Below, one piece after another: positions 1-11,431 of a DNA stretch of 64,000 nucleotides. Positions within the stretch are counted from its first letter, which is position 1, and the number at the start of each line of letters is the position of its first letter. Source of the DNA: Dryomyza anilis (lineage: Eukaryota; Arthropoda; Insecta; Diptera; Dryomyzidae); NCBI GenBank assembly GCA_951804985.1, contig OX638135.1, forward strand, positions 5,922,826 to 5,986,825, written 5' to 3'. The notes below the pieces were generated by a model. The model worked only from the letters and a program-made list of their open reading frames with translations. It ran no database searches and was not told the DNA's origin. A program made the translations under genes and the position numbers.

Positions 1-773
1 GATCTTTTTGATCTTTTTGATCTTTTTGATCTTTTTGATCTTTTTGATCTTTTTGATCTTTTTGATCTTTTTGATCTTTTTGATCTTTTTGATCTTTTTG
101 ATCTTTTTGATCTTTTTGATCTTTTTGATCTTTTTGATCTTTTTGATCTTTTTGATCTTTTTGATCTTTTTGATCTTTTTGATCTTTTTGATCTTTTTGA
201 TCATTTTGATCATTTTGATCATTTTGATCATTTTGATCATTTTGATCATTTTGATCATTTTGATCATTTTGATCATTTTGATCATTTTGATCATTTTGAT
301 CATTTTGATCATTTTGATCTTTTTGATCTTTTTGATCTTTTTGATCTTTTTGATCTTTTTGATCTTTTTGATCTTTTTGATCTTTTTGATCTTTTTGATC
401 TGTTTGATCTTTTTGATCTTTTTGATCTTTTTGATCTTTTTGATCTTTTTGATCTTTTTGATCTTTTTGATCTTTTTGATCTTTTTGATCTTTTTGATCT
501 TTTTGATCTTTTTGATCTTTTTGATCTTTTTGATCTTTTTGATCTTTTTGATCTTTTTGATCTTTTTGATCTTTTTGATCTTTTTGATCTTTTTGATCTT
601 TTTGATCTTTTTGATCTTTTTGATCTTTTTGATCTTTTTGATCTTTTTGATCTTTTGATCTTTTTGATCTTTTTGATCTTTTTGATCTTTTTGATCTTTT
701 TGATCTTTTTGATCTTTTTGATCTTTTTGATCTTTTTGATCTTTTTGATCTTTTTGATCTTTTTGATCTTTTT
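1..773. repeat. T-type field with one A block
   Basis: Order: T22, A13 (199-315), T9, TG1 (397), T27, one 8-bp unit (649-656), T13. The 8-bp unit GATCTTTT shifts the phase by one base. No gene or unique sequence. Confidence 0.97.
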
Positions 774-836
774 GATCTTTTAGATCTTTTTGATCTTTTA
801 GATCTTTTTGATCTTTTAGATCTTTTTGATCTTTTA
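774..836. repeat. Alternating GATCTTTTA / GATCTTTTT dimers
   Basis: GATCTTTTA units at 774, 792, 810 and 828 alternate strictly with T-type units, making an 18-bp dimer repeated about four times. The change in the last base creates AGATCT palindromes at each junction with the next unit. A related cluster is at 6,156-6,272. Confidence 0.97.
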
Positions 837-1115
837 GATCTTTTTGATCTTTTTGATCTTTTTGATCTTTTTGATCTTTTTGATCTTTTTGATCTTTTTG
901 ATCTTTTTGATCTTTTTGATCTTTTTGATCTTTTTGATCTTTTTGATCTTTTTGATCTTTTTGATCTTTTTGATCTTTTTGATCTTTTTGATCTTTTTGA
1001 TCTTTTTGATCTTTTTGATCTTTTTGATCTTTTTGATCTTTTTGATCTCTTTGATCTTTTTGATCTTTTTGATCTTTTTGATCTTTTTGATCTTTTTGAT
1101 CTTTTTGATCTTTTT
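837..1115. repeat. T-type block, 31 units
   Basis: Thirty-one units, all T-type except one GATCTCTTT at 1,044. No other feature. Confidence 0.97.
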
Positions 1116-3662
1116 GATCGTTTTGATCGTTTTGATCGTTTTGATCGTTTTGATCGTTTCGATCGTTTTGATCTTTTTGATCTTTTTGATCTTTTTGATC
1201 TTTTTGATCGTTTTGATCTTTTTGATCTTTTTGATTTTTATGATCTTTATGATCTTTATGATCTTTTTGATCATTTTGATCATTTTGATCATTTTGATCA
1301 TTTTGATCATTTTGATCATTTTGATCATTTTGATCATTTTGATCTTTTTGATCATTTTGATCATTTTGATCATTTTGATCATTTTGATCATTTTGATCAT
1401 TTTGATCATTTTGATCATTTTGATCATTTTGATCATTTTGATCATTTTGATCATTTTGATCATTTTGATCATTTTGATCATTTTGATCATTTTGATCATT
1501 TTGATCAGTTTGATCAGTTTGATCAGTTTTATCATTTTGATCATTTTGATCTGTTTGATCTGTTTGATCTGTTTGATCTTTTTGATCTTTTTGATCTGTT
1601 TGATCTGTTTGATCTGTTTGATCTGTTTGATCTTTTTGATCTTTTTGATCTTTTTGATCTTTTTGATCTTTTTGATCTTTTTGATCTTTTTGATCTTTTT
1701 GATCTTTTTGATCTTTTTGATCTTTTTGATCTTTTTGATCTTTTTGATCTTTTTGATCTTTTTGATCTTTTTGATCTTTTTGATCTTTTTGATCTTTTTG
1801 ATCTTTTTGATCTTTTTGATCTTTTTGATCTTTTTGATCTTTTTGATCTTTTTGATCTTTTTGATCTTTTTGATCTTTTTGATCTTTTTGATCTTTTTGA
1901 TCTTTTTGATCTTTTTGATCTTTTTGATCTTTTTGATCATTTTGATCATTTTGATCATTTTGATCATTTTGATCATTTTGATCATTTTGATCATTTTGAT
2001 CATTTTGATCATTTTGATCATTTTGATCATTTTGATCATTTTGATCATTTTGATCATTTTGATCATTTTGATCATTTTGATCATTTTGATCATTTTGATC
2101 ATTTTGATCATTTTGATCTTTTTGATCTTTTTGATCTTTTTTATCTTTTTGATCTTTTTGATCTTTTTGATCTTTTTGATCTTTTTGATCTTTTTGATCT
2201 TTTTGATCTTTTTGATCTTTTTGATCTTTTTGATCTTTTTGATCTTTTTGATCTTTTTGATCTTTTTGATCTTTTTGATCTTTTTGATCTTTTTGATCTT
2301 TTTGATCATTTTGATCATTTTGATCTTTTTGATCTTTTTGATCTTTTTGATCTTTTTGATCTTTTTGATCTTTTTGATCTTTTTGATCTTTTTGATCTTT
2401 TTGATCTTTTTGATCTTTTTGATCTTTTTGATCTTTTTGATCTTTTTGATCTTTTTGATCTTTTTGATCTTTTTGATCTTTTTGATCTTTTTGATCTTTT
2501 TGATCTTTTTGATCTTTTTGATCTTTTTGATCTTTTTGATCTTTTTGATCTTTTTGATCTTTTTGATCTTTTTGATCTTTTTGATCTTTTTGATCTTTTT
2601 GATCTTTTTGATCTTTTTGATCTTTTTGGTCTTTTTGATCTTTTTGATCTTTTTGATCTTTTTGATCTTTTTGATCTTTTTGATCTTTTTGATCTTTTTG
2701 ATCTTTTTGATCTTTTTGATCTTTTTGATCTTTTTGATCTTTTTGATCTTTTTGATCTTTTTGATCTTTTTGATCTTTTTGATCTTTTTGATCTTTTTGA
2801 TCTTTTTGATCTTTTTGATCTTTTTGATCTTTTTGATCTTTTTGATCTTTTTGATCTTTTTGATCTTTTTGATCTTTTTGACCTTTTTGATCTCTTTGAT
2901 CTCTTTGATCTCTTTGATCTTTTTGATCTTTTTGATCTTTTTGATCTTTTTGATCTTTTTGATCTTTTTGATCTTTTTGATCTTTTTGATCTGTTTGATC
3001 TGTTTGATCTGTTTGATCTTTTTGATCTTTTTGATCTTTTTGATCTTTTTGATCTTTTTGATCTTTTTGATCTTTTTGATCTTTTTGATCTTTTTGATCT
3101 TTTTGATCTTTTTGATCTTTTTGATCTTTTTGATCTTTTTGATCTTTTTGATCTTTTTGATCTGTTTGATCTGTTTGATCTTTTTGATCTTTTTGATCTT
3201 TTTGATCTTTTTGATCTTTTTGATCTTTTTGATCTTTTTGATTTTTTTGATCTTTTTGATCTTTTTGATCTTTTTGATCTTTTTGATCTTTTTGATCTTT
3301 TTGATCTTTTTGATCTTTTTGATCTTTTTGATCTTTTTGATCTTTTTGATCTTTTTGATCTTTTTGATCTTTTTGATCTTTTTGATCTTTTTGATCTTTT
3401 TGATCTTTTTGATCTTTTTGATCTTTTTGATCTTTTTGATCTTTTTGATCTTTTTGATCTTTTTGATCTTTTTGATCTTTTTGATCTTTTTGATCTTTTT
3501 GATCTTTTTGATCTTTTTGATCTTTTTGATCTTTTTGATCTTTTTGATCTTTTTGATCTTTTTGATCTTTTTGATCTTTTTGATCTTTTTGATCTTTTTG
3601 ATCTTTTTGATCTTTTTGATCTTTTTGATCTTTTTGATCTTTTTGATCTTTTTGATCTTTTT
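1116..3662. repeat. Higher-order repeat I, copy 1
   Basis: Order: G6 (1116-1169; the fifth ends in C), T4, G1, T2, three TTTAT units (1233-1259; the first is GATTTTTAT), T1, A8, T1, A17, AG3, A2 (the first is TATCATTTT), TG3, T2, TG4, T34, A20 (1935-2114), T21, A2, T62, GACC1 (2880), three GATCTCTTT, T8, TG3, T16, TG2, T54. The same succession restarts at 3,663. The opening 144 bp have identical run lengths in both copies; later blocks differ by whole units. Confidence 0.9.
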
Positions 3663-5480
3663 GATCGTTTTGATCGTTTTGATCGTTTTGATCGTTTTGA
3701 TCGTTTTGATCGTTTTGATCTTTTTGATCTTTTTGATCTTTTTGATCTTTTTGATCGTTTTGATCTTTTTGATCTTTTTGATCTTTATGATCTTTATGAT
3801 CTTTATGATCTTTTTGATCTTTTTGATCATTTTGATCATTTTGATCATTTTGATCATTTTGATCATTTTGATCATTTTGATCATTTTGATCATTTTGATC
3901 ATTTTGATCATTTTGATCATTTTGATCATTTTGATCATTTTGATCATTTTGATCATTTTGATCATTTTGATCATTTTGATCATTTTGATCATTTTGATCA
4001 TTTTGATCATTTTGATCATTTTGATCATTTTGATCATTTTGATCATTTTGATCATTTTGATCATTTTGATCAGTTTGATCAGTTTGATCATTTTGATCAT
4101 TTTGATCTGTTTGATCTTTTTGATCTTTTTGATCTGTTTGATCTTTTTGATCTTTTTGATCTTTTTGATCTTTTTGATCTTTTTGATCTTTTTGATCTTT
4201 TTGATCTTTTTGATCTTTTTGATCTTTTTGATCTTTTTGATCTTTTTGATCTTTTTGATCTTTTTGATCTTTTTGATCTTTTTGATCTTTTTGATCTTTT
4301 TGATCTTTTTGATCTTTTTGATCTTTTTGATCTTTTTGATCTTTTTGATCTTTTTGATCTTTTTGATCTTTTTGATCTTTTTGATCTTTTTGATCTTTTT
4401 GATCTTTTTGATCTTTTTGATCTTTTTGATCTTTTTGATCTTTTTGATCTTTTTGATCTTTTTGATCTTTTTGATCTTTTTGATCTTTTTGATCTTTTTG
4501 ATATTTTTGATCTTTTTGATCTTTTTGATCTTTTTGATCATTTTGATCATTTTGATCATTTTGATCATTTTGATCATTTTGATCATTTTGATCATTTTGA
4601 TCATTTTGATCATTTTGATCATTTTGATCATTTTGATCATTTTGATCATTTTGATCATTTTGATCATTTTGATCATTTTGATCATTTTGATCATTTTGAT
4701 CATTTTGATCATTTTGATCATTTTGATCATTTTGATCATTTTGATCATTTTGATCATTTTGATCTTTTTGATCTTTTTGATCTTTTTGATCTTTTTGATC
4801 TTTTTGATCTTTTTGATCTTTTTGATCTTTTTGATCTTTTTGATCTTTTTGATCTTTTTGATCTTTTTGATCTTTTTGATCTTTTTGATCTTTTTGATCT
4901 TTTTGATCTTTTTGATCTTTTTGATCATTTTGATCATTTTGATCTTTTTGATCTTTTTGATCTTTTTGATCTTTTTGATCTTTTTGATCTTTTTGATCTT
5001 TTTGATCTTTTTGATCTTTTTGATCTTTTTGATCTTTTTGATCTTTTTGACCTTTTTGATCTCTTTGATCTCTTTGATCTCTTTGATCTTTTTGATCTTT
5101 TTGATCTTTTTGATCTTTTTGATCTTTTTGATCTTTTTGATCTTTTTGATCTTTTTGATCTGTTTGATCTGTTTGATCTTTTTGATCTTTTTGATCTTTT
5201 TGATCTTTTTGATCTTTTTGATCTTTTTGATCTTTTTGATCTTTTTGATCTTTTTGATCTTTTTGATCTTTTTGATCTTTTTGATCTTTTTGATCTTTTT
5301 GATCTTTTTGATCTTTTTGATCTTTTTGATCTTTTTGATCTTTTTGATCTTTTTGATCTTTTTGATCTTTTTGATCTTTTTGATCTGTTTGATCTTTTTG
5401 ATCTTTTTGATCTGTTTGATCTGTTTGATCTGTTTGATCTGTTTGATCTGTTTGATCTGTTTGATCTGTTTGATCTGTTT
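3663..5480. repeat. Higher-order repeat I, copy 2
   Basis: Order: G6, T4, G1, T2, three TTTAT, T2, A27, AG2, A2, TG1, T2, TG1, T44 (one GATATTTTT at 4500), A25 (4536-4760), T18, A2, T12, GACC1 (5049), three GATCTCTTT, T8, TG2, T23, TG1, T2, TG8 (5409-5480). The G cluster is 2,547 bp (283 units) after that of copy 1, but the GACC marker is only 2,169 bp after its counterpart, so 42 units were lost or gained between the markers. Confidence 0.9.
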
Positions 5481-6155
5481 GATCTTTTTGATCTTTTTGA
5501 TCTTTTTGATCTTTTTGATCTTTTTGATCTTTTTGATCTTTTTGATCTTTTTGATCTTTTTGATCTTTTTGATCTTTTTGATCTTTTTGATCTTTTTGAT
5601 CTTTTTGATCTTTTTGATCTTTTTGATCTTTTTGATCTTTTTGATCTTTTTGATCTTTTTGATCTTTTTGATCTTTTTGATCTTTTTGATCTTTTTGATC
5701 TTTTTGATCTTTTTGATCTTTTTGATCTTTTTGATCTTTTTGATCTTTTTGATCTTTTTGATCTTTTTGATCTTTTTGATCTTTTTGATCTTTTTGATCT
5801 TTTTGATCTTTTTGATCTTTTTGATCTTTTTGATCTTTTTGATCTTTTTGATCTTTTTGATCTTTTTGATCTTTTTGATCTTTTTGATCTTTTTGATCTT
5901 TTTGATCTTTTTGATCTTTTTGATCTTTTTGATCTTTTTGATCTTTTTGATCTTTTTGATCTTTTTGATCTTTTTGATCTTTTTGATCTTTTTGATCTTT
6001 TTGATCTTTTTGATCTTTTTGATCTTTTTGATCTTTTTGATCTTTTTGATCTTTTTGATCTTTTTGATCTTTTTGATCTTTTTGATCTTTTTGATCTTTT
6101 TGATCTTTTTGATCTTTTTGATCTTTTTGATCTTTTTGATCTTTTTGATCTTTTT
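5481..6155. repeat. Homogeneous T-type block, 75 units
   Basis: Seventy-five T-type units in a row without a visible change. Confidence 0.97.
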
Positions 6156-6272
6156 GATCTTTCAGATCTTTTTGATCTTTTTGATCTTTTTGATCTTTTA
6201 GATCTTTTAGATCTTTTAGATCTTTTTGATCTTTTAGATCTTTTTGATCTTTTAGATCATTTTGATCTTTTA
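6156..6272. repeat. GATCTTTTA cluster
   Basis: One GATCTTTCA at 6156, then GATCTTTTA at 6192, 6201, 6210, 6228, 6246 and 6264, with T-type units and a single A-type (6255) between them. It resembles the dimer field at 774-836 and the triplets at 29,360, 34,791 and 35,304. Confidence 0.96.
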
Positions 6273-8216
6273 GATCTTTTTGATCTTTTTGATCTTTTTG
6301 ATCTTTTTGATCTTTTTGATCTTTTTGATCTTTTTGATCTTTTTGATCTTTTTGATCTTTTTGATCTTTTTGATCTTTTTGATCTTTTTGATCTTTTTGA
6401 TCTTTTTGATCTTTTTGATCTTTTTGATCTTTTTGATCTTTTTGATCTTTTTGATCTTTTTGATCTTTTTGATCTTTTTGATCTTTTTGATCTTTTTGAT
6501 CTTTTTGATCTTTTTGATCTTTTTGATCTTTTTGATCTTTTTGATCTTTTTGATCTTTTTGATCTTTTTGATCTTTTTGATCTTTTTGATCTTTTTGATC
6601 TTTTTGATCTTTTTGATCTTTTTGATCTTTTTGATCTTTTTGATCTTTTTGATCTTTTTGATCTTTTTGATCTTTTTGATCTTTTTGATCTTTTTGATCT
6701 TTTTGATCTTTTTGATCTTTTTGATCTTTTTGATCTTCGTGATCTTTTTGATCTTTTTGATCTTTTTGATCTTCGTGATCTTTTTGATCTTTTTGATCTT
6801 TTTGATCTTTTTGATCTTTTTGATCTTTTTGATCTTTTTGATCTTTTTGATCTTTTTGATCTTTTTGATCTTTTTGATCTTTTTGATCTTTTTGATCTTT
6901 TTGATCTTTTTGATCTTTTTGATCTTTTTGATCTTTTTGATCTTTTTGATCTTTTTGATCTTTTTGATCTTTTTGATCTTTTTGATCTTTTTGATCTTTT
7001 TGATCTTTTTGATCTTTTTGATCTTTTTGATCTTTTTGATCTTTTTGATCTTTTTGATCTTTTTGATCTTTTTGATCTTTTTGATCTTTTTGATCTTTTT
7101 GATCTTTTTGATCTTTTTGATCTTTTTGATCTTTTTGATCTTTTTGATCTTTTTGATCTTTTTGATCTTTTTGATCTTTTTGATCTTTTTGATCTTTTTG
7201 ATCTTTTTGATCTTTTTGATCTTTTTGATCTTTTTGATCTTTTTGATCTTTTTGATCTTTTTGATCTTTTTGATCTTTTTGATCTTTTTGATCTTTTTGA
7301 TCTTTTTGATCTTTTTGATCTTTTTGATCTTTTTGATCTTTTTGATCTTTTTGATCTTTTTGATCTTTTTGATCTTTTTGATCTTTTTGATCTTTTTGAT
7401 CTTTTTGATCTTTTTGATCTTTTTGATCTTTTTGATCTTTTTGATCTTTTTGATCTTTTTGATCTTTTTGATCTTTTTGATCTTTTTGATCTTTTTGATC
7501 TTTTTGATCTTTTTGATCTTTTTGATCTTTTTGATCTTTTTGATCTTTTTGATCTTTTTGATCTTTTTGATCTTTTTGATCTTTTTGATCTTTTTGATCT
7601 TTTTGATCTTTTTGATCTTTTTGATCTTTTTGATCTTTTTGATCTTTTTGATCTTTTTGATCTTTTTGATCTTTTTGATCTTTTTGATCTTTTTGATCTT
7701 TTTGATCTTTTTGATCTTTTTGATCTTTTTGATCTTTTTGATCTTTTTGATCTTTTTGATCTTTTTGATCTTTTTGATCTTTTTGATCTTTTTGATCTTT
7801 TTGATCTTTTTGATCTTTTTGATCTTTTTGATCTTTTTGATCTTTATGATCTTTTTGATCTTTTTGATCTTTTTGATCTTTTTGATCTTTTTGATCTTTT
7901 TGATCTTTTTGATCTTTTTGATCTTTTTGATCTTTTTGATCTTTTTGATCTTTTTGATCTTTTTGATCTTTTTGATCTTTTTGATCTTTTTGATCTTTTT
8001 GATCTTTTTGATCTTTTTGATCTTTTTGATCTTTTTGATCTTTTTGATCTTTTTGATCTTTTTGATCTTTTTGATCTTTTTGATCTTTTTGATCTTTTTG
8101 ATCTTTTTGATCTTTTTGATCTTTTTGATCTTTTTGATCTTTTTGATCTTTTTGATCTTTTTGATCTTTTTGATCTTTTTGATCTTTTTGATCTTTTTGA
8201 TCTTTTTGATCTTTTT
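6273..8216. repeat. Most homogeneous part of the window: 216 T-type units
   Basis: Of 216 units only three differ: GATCTTCGT at 6732 and 6768, four units apart, and GATCTTTAT at 7839. Such near-identity over 1.9 kb points to recent local amplification, or to a collapsed or falsely extended stretch in the assembly. Confidence 0.96.
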
Positions 8217-8234
8217 GGTCTTTTGGATCTTTTG
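8217..8234. repeat. Two units ending in G
   Basis: GGTCTTTTG followed by GATCTTTTG. The only other units with this TTTTG form are the three at 28,103-28,129. T-type units (8235-8432, 22 copies) follow. Confidence 0.95.
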
Positions 8235-8432
8235 GATCTTTTTGATCTTTTTGATCTTTTTGATCTTTTTGATCTTTTTGATCTTTTTGATCTTTTTGAT
8301 CTTTTTGATCTTTTTGATCTTTTTGATCTTTTTGATCTTTTTGATCTTTTTGATCTTTTTGATCTTTTTGATCTTTTTGATCTTTTTGATCTTTTTGATC
8401 TTTTTGATCTTTTTGATCTTTTTGATCTTTTT

Positions 8433-8596
8433 GATCGTTTTGATCGTTTTGATCGTTTTGATCGTTTTGATCGTTTTGATCGTTTTGATCGTTTTGATCG
8501 TTTTGATCTTTTTGATCTTTTTGATCTTTTTGATCGTTTTGATCTTTTTGATCTTTTTGATCTTTATGATCTTTATGATCTTTATGATCTTTTTAT
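8433..8596. repeat. Third G-cluster / TTTAT signature ending in an 11-bp unit
   Basis: Order: G8 (8433-8504), T3, G1, T2, three TTTAT (8559-8585), then the 11-bp unit GATCTTTTTAT (8586-8596). It matches the opening signature of higher-order repeat I. Here the block that follows is G-type instead of A-type. The 11-bp unit is the only length gain before 63,357. Confidence 0.93.
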
Positions 8597-8767
8597 GATC
8601 GTTTTGATCGTTTTGATCGTTTTGATCGTTTTGATCGTTTTGATCGTTTTGATCGTTTTGATCGTTTTGATCGTTTTGATCGTTTTGATCGTTTTGATCG
8701 TTTTGATCGTTTTGATCGTTTTGATCGTTTTGATCGTTTTGATCGTTTTGATCGTTTTGATCGTTTT
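8597..8767. repeat. Longest G-type block, 19 units
   Basis: Nineteen GATCGTTTT units. Each unit-plus-base contains GATCG, so this block has an unusual density of CpG for this window (one CpG per 9 bp). Followed by T1, G1, T2 and one TTATT (8804). Confidence 0.97.
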
Positions 8768-9172
8768 GATCTTTTTGATCGTTTTGATCTTTTTGATCTT
8801 TTTGATCTTATTGATCTTTTTGATCTTTTTGATCTTTTTGATCTTTTTGATCTTTTTGATCTTTTTGATCTTTTTGATCTTTTTGATCTTTTTGATCTTT
8901 TTGATCTTTTTGATCTTTTTGATCTTTTTGATCTTTTTGATCTTTTTGATCTTTTTGATCTTTTTGATCTTTTTGATCTTTTTAATCTTTTTGATCTTTT
9001 TGATCTTTTTGATCTTTTTGATCTTTTTGATCTTTTTGATCTTTTTGATCTTTTTGATCTTTTTGATCTTTTTGATCTTTTTGATCTTTTTGATCTTTTT
9101 GATCTTTTTGATCTTTTTGATCTTTTTGATCTTTTTGATCTTTTTGATCTTTTTGATCTTTTTGATCTTTTT
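8768..9172. repeat. T-type field
   Basis: T1, G1, T2, TTATT1 (8804), then 40 T-type units with one AATCTTTTT at 8984. Nothing else. Confidence 0.96.
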
Positions 9173-9334
9173 GATCTGTTTGATCTGTTTGATCTGTTTG
9201 ATCTGTTGGATCTGTTTGATCTGTTGGATCTGTTTGATCTGTTTGATCTGTTTGATCTGTTTGATCTGTTTGATCTGTTTGATCTGTTTGATCTGTTTGA
9301 TCTGTTTGATCTGTTTGATCTGTTTGATCTGTTT
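9173..9334. repeat. TG-type block, 18 units
   Basis: Eighteen TG-type units; two (9200 and 9218) end in G instead of T. Followed by T units and one GACCTTTTT (9362). Confidence 0.96.
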
Positions 9335-9415
9335 GATCTTTTTGATCTTTTTGATCTTTTTGACCTTTTTGATCTTTTTGATCTTTTTGATCTTTTTGAT
9401 CTTTTTGATCTTTTT

Positions 9416-9919
9416 GATCGTTTTGATCGTTTTGATCGTTTTGATCGTTTTGATCGTTTTGATCGTTTTGATCGTTTTGATCGTTTTGATCTTTTTGATC
9501 TTTTTGATCTGTTTGATCTGTTTGATCTTTTTGATCTTTTTGATCTTTTTGATCTTTTTGATCTTTTTGATCTTTTTGATCTTTTTGATCTTTTTGATCT
9601 TTTTGATCTTTTTGATCTTTTTGATCTTTTTGATCTTTTTGATCTTTTTGATCTTTTTGATCTTTTTGATCTTTTTGATCTTTTTGATCTTTTTGATCTT
9701 TTTGATCTTTTTGATCTTTTTGATCTTTTTGATCATTTTGATCATTTTGATCATTTTGATCATTTTGATCATTTTGATCATTTTGATCATTTTGATCATT
9801 TTGATCATTTTGATCATTTTGATCATTTTGATCATTTTGATCATTTTGATCATTTTGATCATTTTGATCATTTTGATCATTTTGATCATTTTGATCATTT
9901 TGATCATTTTGATCTTTTT
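9416..9919. repeat. 504-bp higher-order repeat, copy 1
   Basis: Order: G8, T2, TG2, T23, A20 (9731-9910), T1. The next copy begins exactly 504 bp (56 units) downstream with the same T2, TG2, T23 lengths. Confidence 0.94.
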
Positions 9920-10477
9920 GATCGTTTTGATCGTTTTGATCGTTTTGATCGTTTTGATCGTTTTGATCGTTTTGATCGTTTTGATCGTTTTGATCGTTTT
10001 GATCTTTTTGATCTTTTTGATCTGTTTGATCTGTTTGATCTTTTTGATCTTTTTGATCTTTTTGATCTTTTTGATCTTTTTGATCTTTTTGATCTTTTTG
10101 ATCTTTTTGATCTTTTTGATCTTTTTGATCTTTTTGATCTTTTTGATCTTTTTGATCTTTTTGATCTTTTTGATCTTTTTGATCTTTTTGATCTTTTTGA
10201 TCTTTTTGATCTTTTTGATCTTTTTGATCTTTTTGATCTTTTTGATCATTTTGATCATTTTGATCATTTTGATCATTTTGATCATTTTGATCATTTTGAT
10301 CATTTTGATCATTTTGATCATTTTGATCATTTTGATCATTTTGATCATTTTGATCATTTTGATCATTTTGATCATTTTGATCATTTTGATCATTTTGATC
10401 ATTTTGATCATTTTGATCATTTTGATCATTTTGATCATTTTGATCATTTTGATCATTTTGATCATTTTGATCATTTT
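9920..10477. repeat. 504-bp higher-order repeat, copy 2
   Basis: Order: G9, T2, TG2, T23, A26 (10244-10477). Identical block order and identical T23 length to copy 1; the G and A blocks are longer by one and six units. Confidence 0.94.
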
Positions 10478-11332
10478 GATCAGTTTGATCAGTTTGATCA
10501 TTTTGATCAGTTTGATCATTTTGATCATTTTGATCTGTTTGATCTTTTTGATCTTTTTGATCTTTTTGATCTGTTTGATCTGTTTGATCTTTTTGATCTT
10601 TTTGATCTTTTTGATCTTTTTGATCTTTTTGATCTTTTTGATCTTTTTGATCTTTTTGATCTTTTTGATCTTTTTGATCTTTTTGATCTTTTTGATCTTT
10701 TTGATCTTTTTGATCTTTTTGATCTTTTTGATCTTTTTGATCTTTTTGATCTTTTTGATCTTTTTGATCTTTTTGATCTTTTTGATCTTTTTGATCTTTT
10801 TGATCTTTTTGATCTTTTTGATCTTTTTGATCTTTTTGATCTTTTTGATCTTTTTGATCTTTTTGATCTTTTTGATCTTTTTGATCTTTTTGATCTTTTT
10901 GATCTTTTTGATCTTTTTGATATTTTTGATCTTTTTGATCTTTTTGATCATTTTGATCATTTTGATCATTTTGATCATTTTGATCATTTTGATCATTTTG
11001 ATCATTTTGATCATTTTGATCATTTTGATCATTTTGATCATTTTGATCATTTTGATCTCTTTGATCTCTTTAATCATTTTGATCATTTTGATCATTTTGA
11101 TCTTTTTGATCTTTTTGATCTTTTTGATCTTTTTGATCTTTTTGATCTTTTTGATCTTTTTGATCTTTTTGATCTTTTTGATCTTTTTGATCTTTTTGAT
11201 CTTTTTGATCTTTTTGATCTCTTTGATCTCTTTGATCTTTTTGATCTTTTTGATCTTTTTGATCTTTTTGATCTTTTTGATCTTTTTGATCTTTTTGATC
11301 TTTTTGATCTTTTTGATCTTTTTGATCTTTTT
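10478..11332. repeat. Mixed AG, A, T and GATCTCTTT field
   Basis: Order: AG2, A1, AG1, A2, TG1, T3, TG2, T37, GATATTTTT (10919), T2, A12 (10946-11053), two GATCTCTTT, one AATCATTTT (11072), A2, T13, two GATCTCTTT (11216), T11. The run from AG to TG repeats the order seen at 1503-1628 and 4068-4139. Confidence 0.93.
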
Positions 11333-11431
11333 GATCGTTTTGATCGTTTTGATCGTTTTGATCGTTTTGACCGTTCTGATCGTTTTGATCGTTTTGATCG
11401 TTTTGATCTTTTTGATCTTTTTGATCGTTTT
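11333..11431. repeat. G-type cluster, 8 + 1 units
   Basis: G8 with one doubly changed unit GACCGTTCT at 11369, then T2 and G1. It has the start of the G-cluster signature but lacks TTTAT units. Confidence 0.95.

Noticed and set aside
28..648. tRNA, rRNA or small RNA genes in the T fields
   Set aside because: No cloverleaf, box or conserved stem could form from GATCTTTTT units; I found none anywhere in the window.
8597..8767. CpG-island promoter
   Set aside because: The CpGs come only from tandem GATCGTTTT units; GC content is still about one third and no gene or initiator follows.
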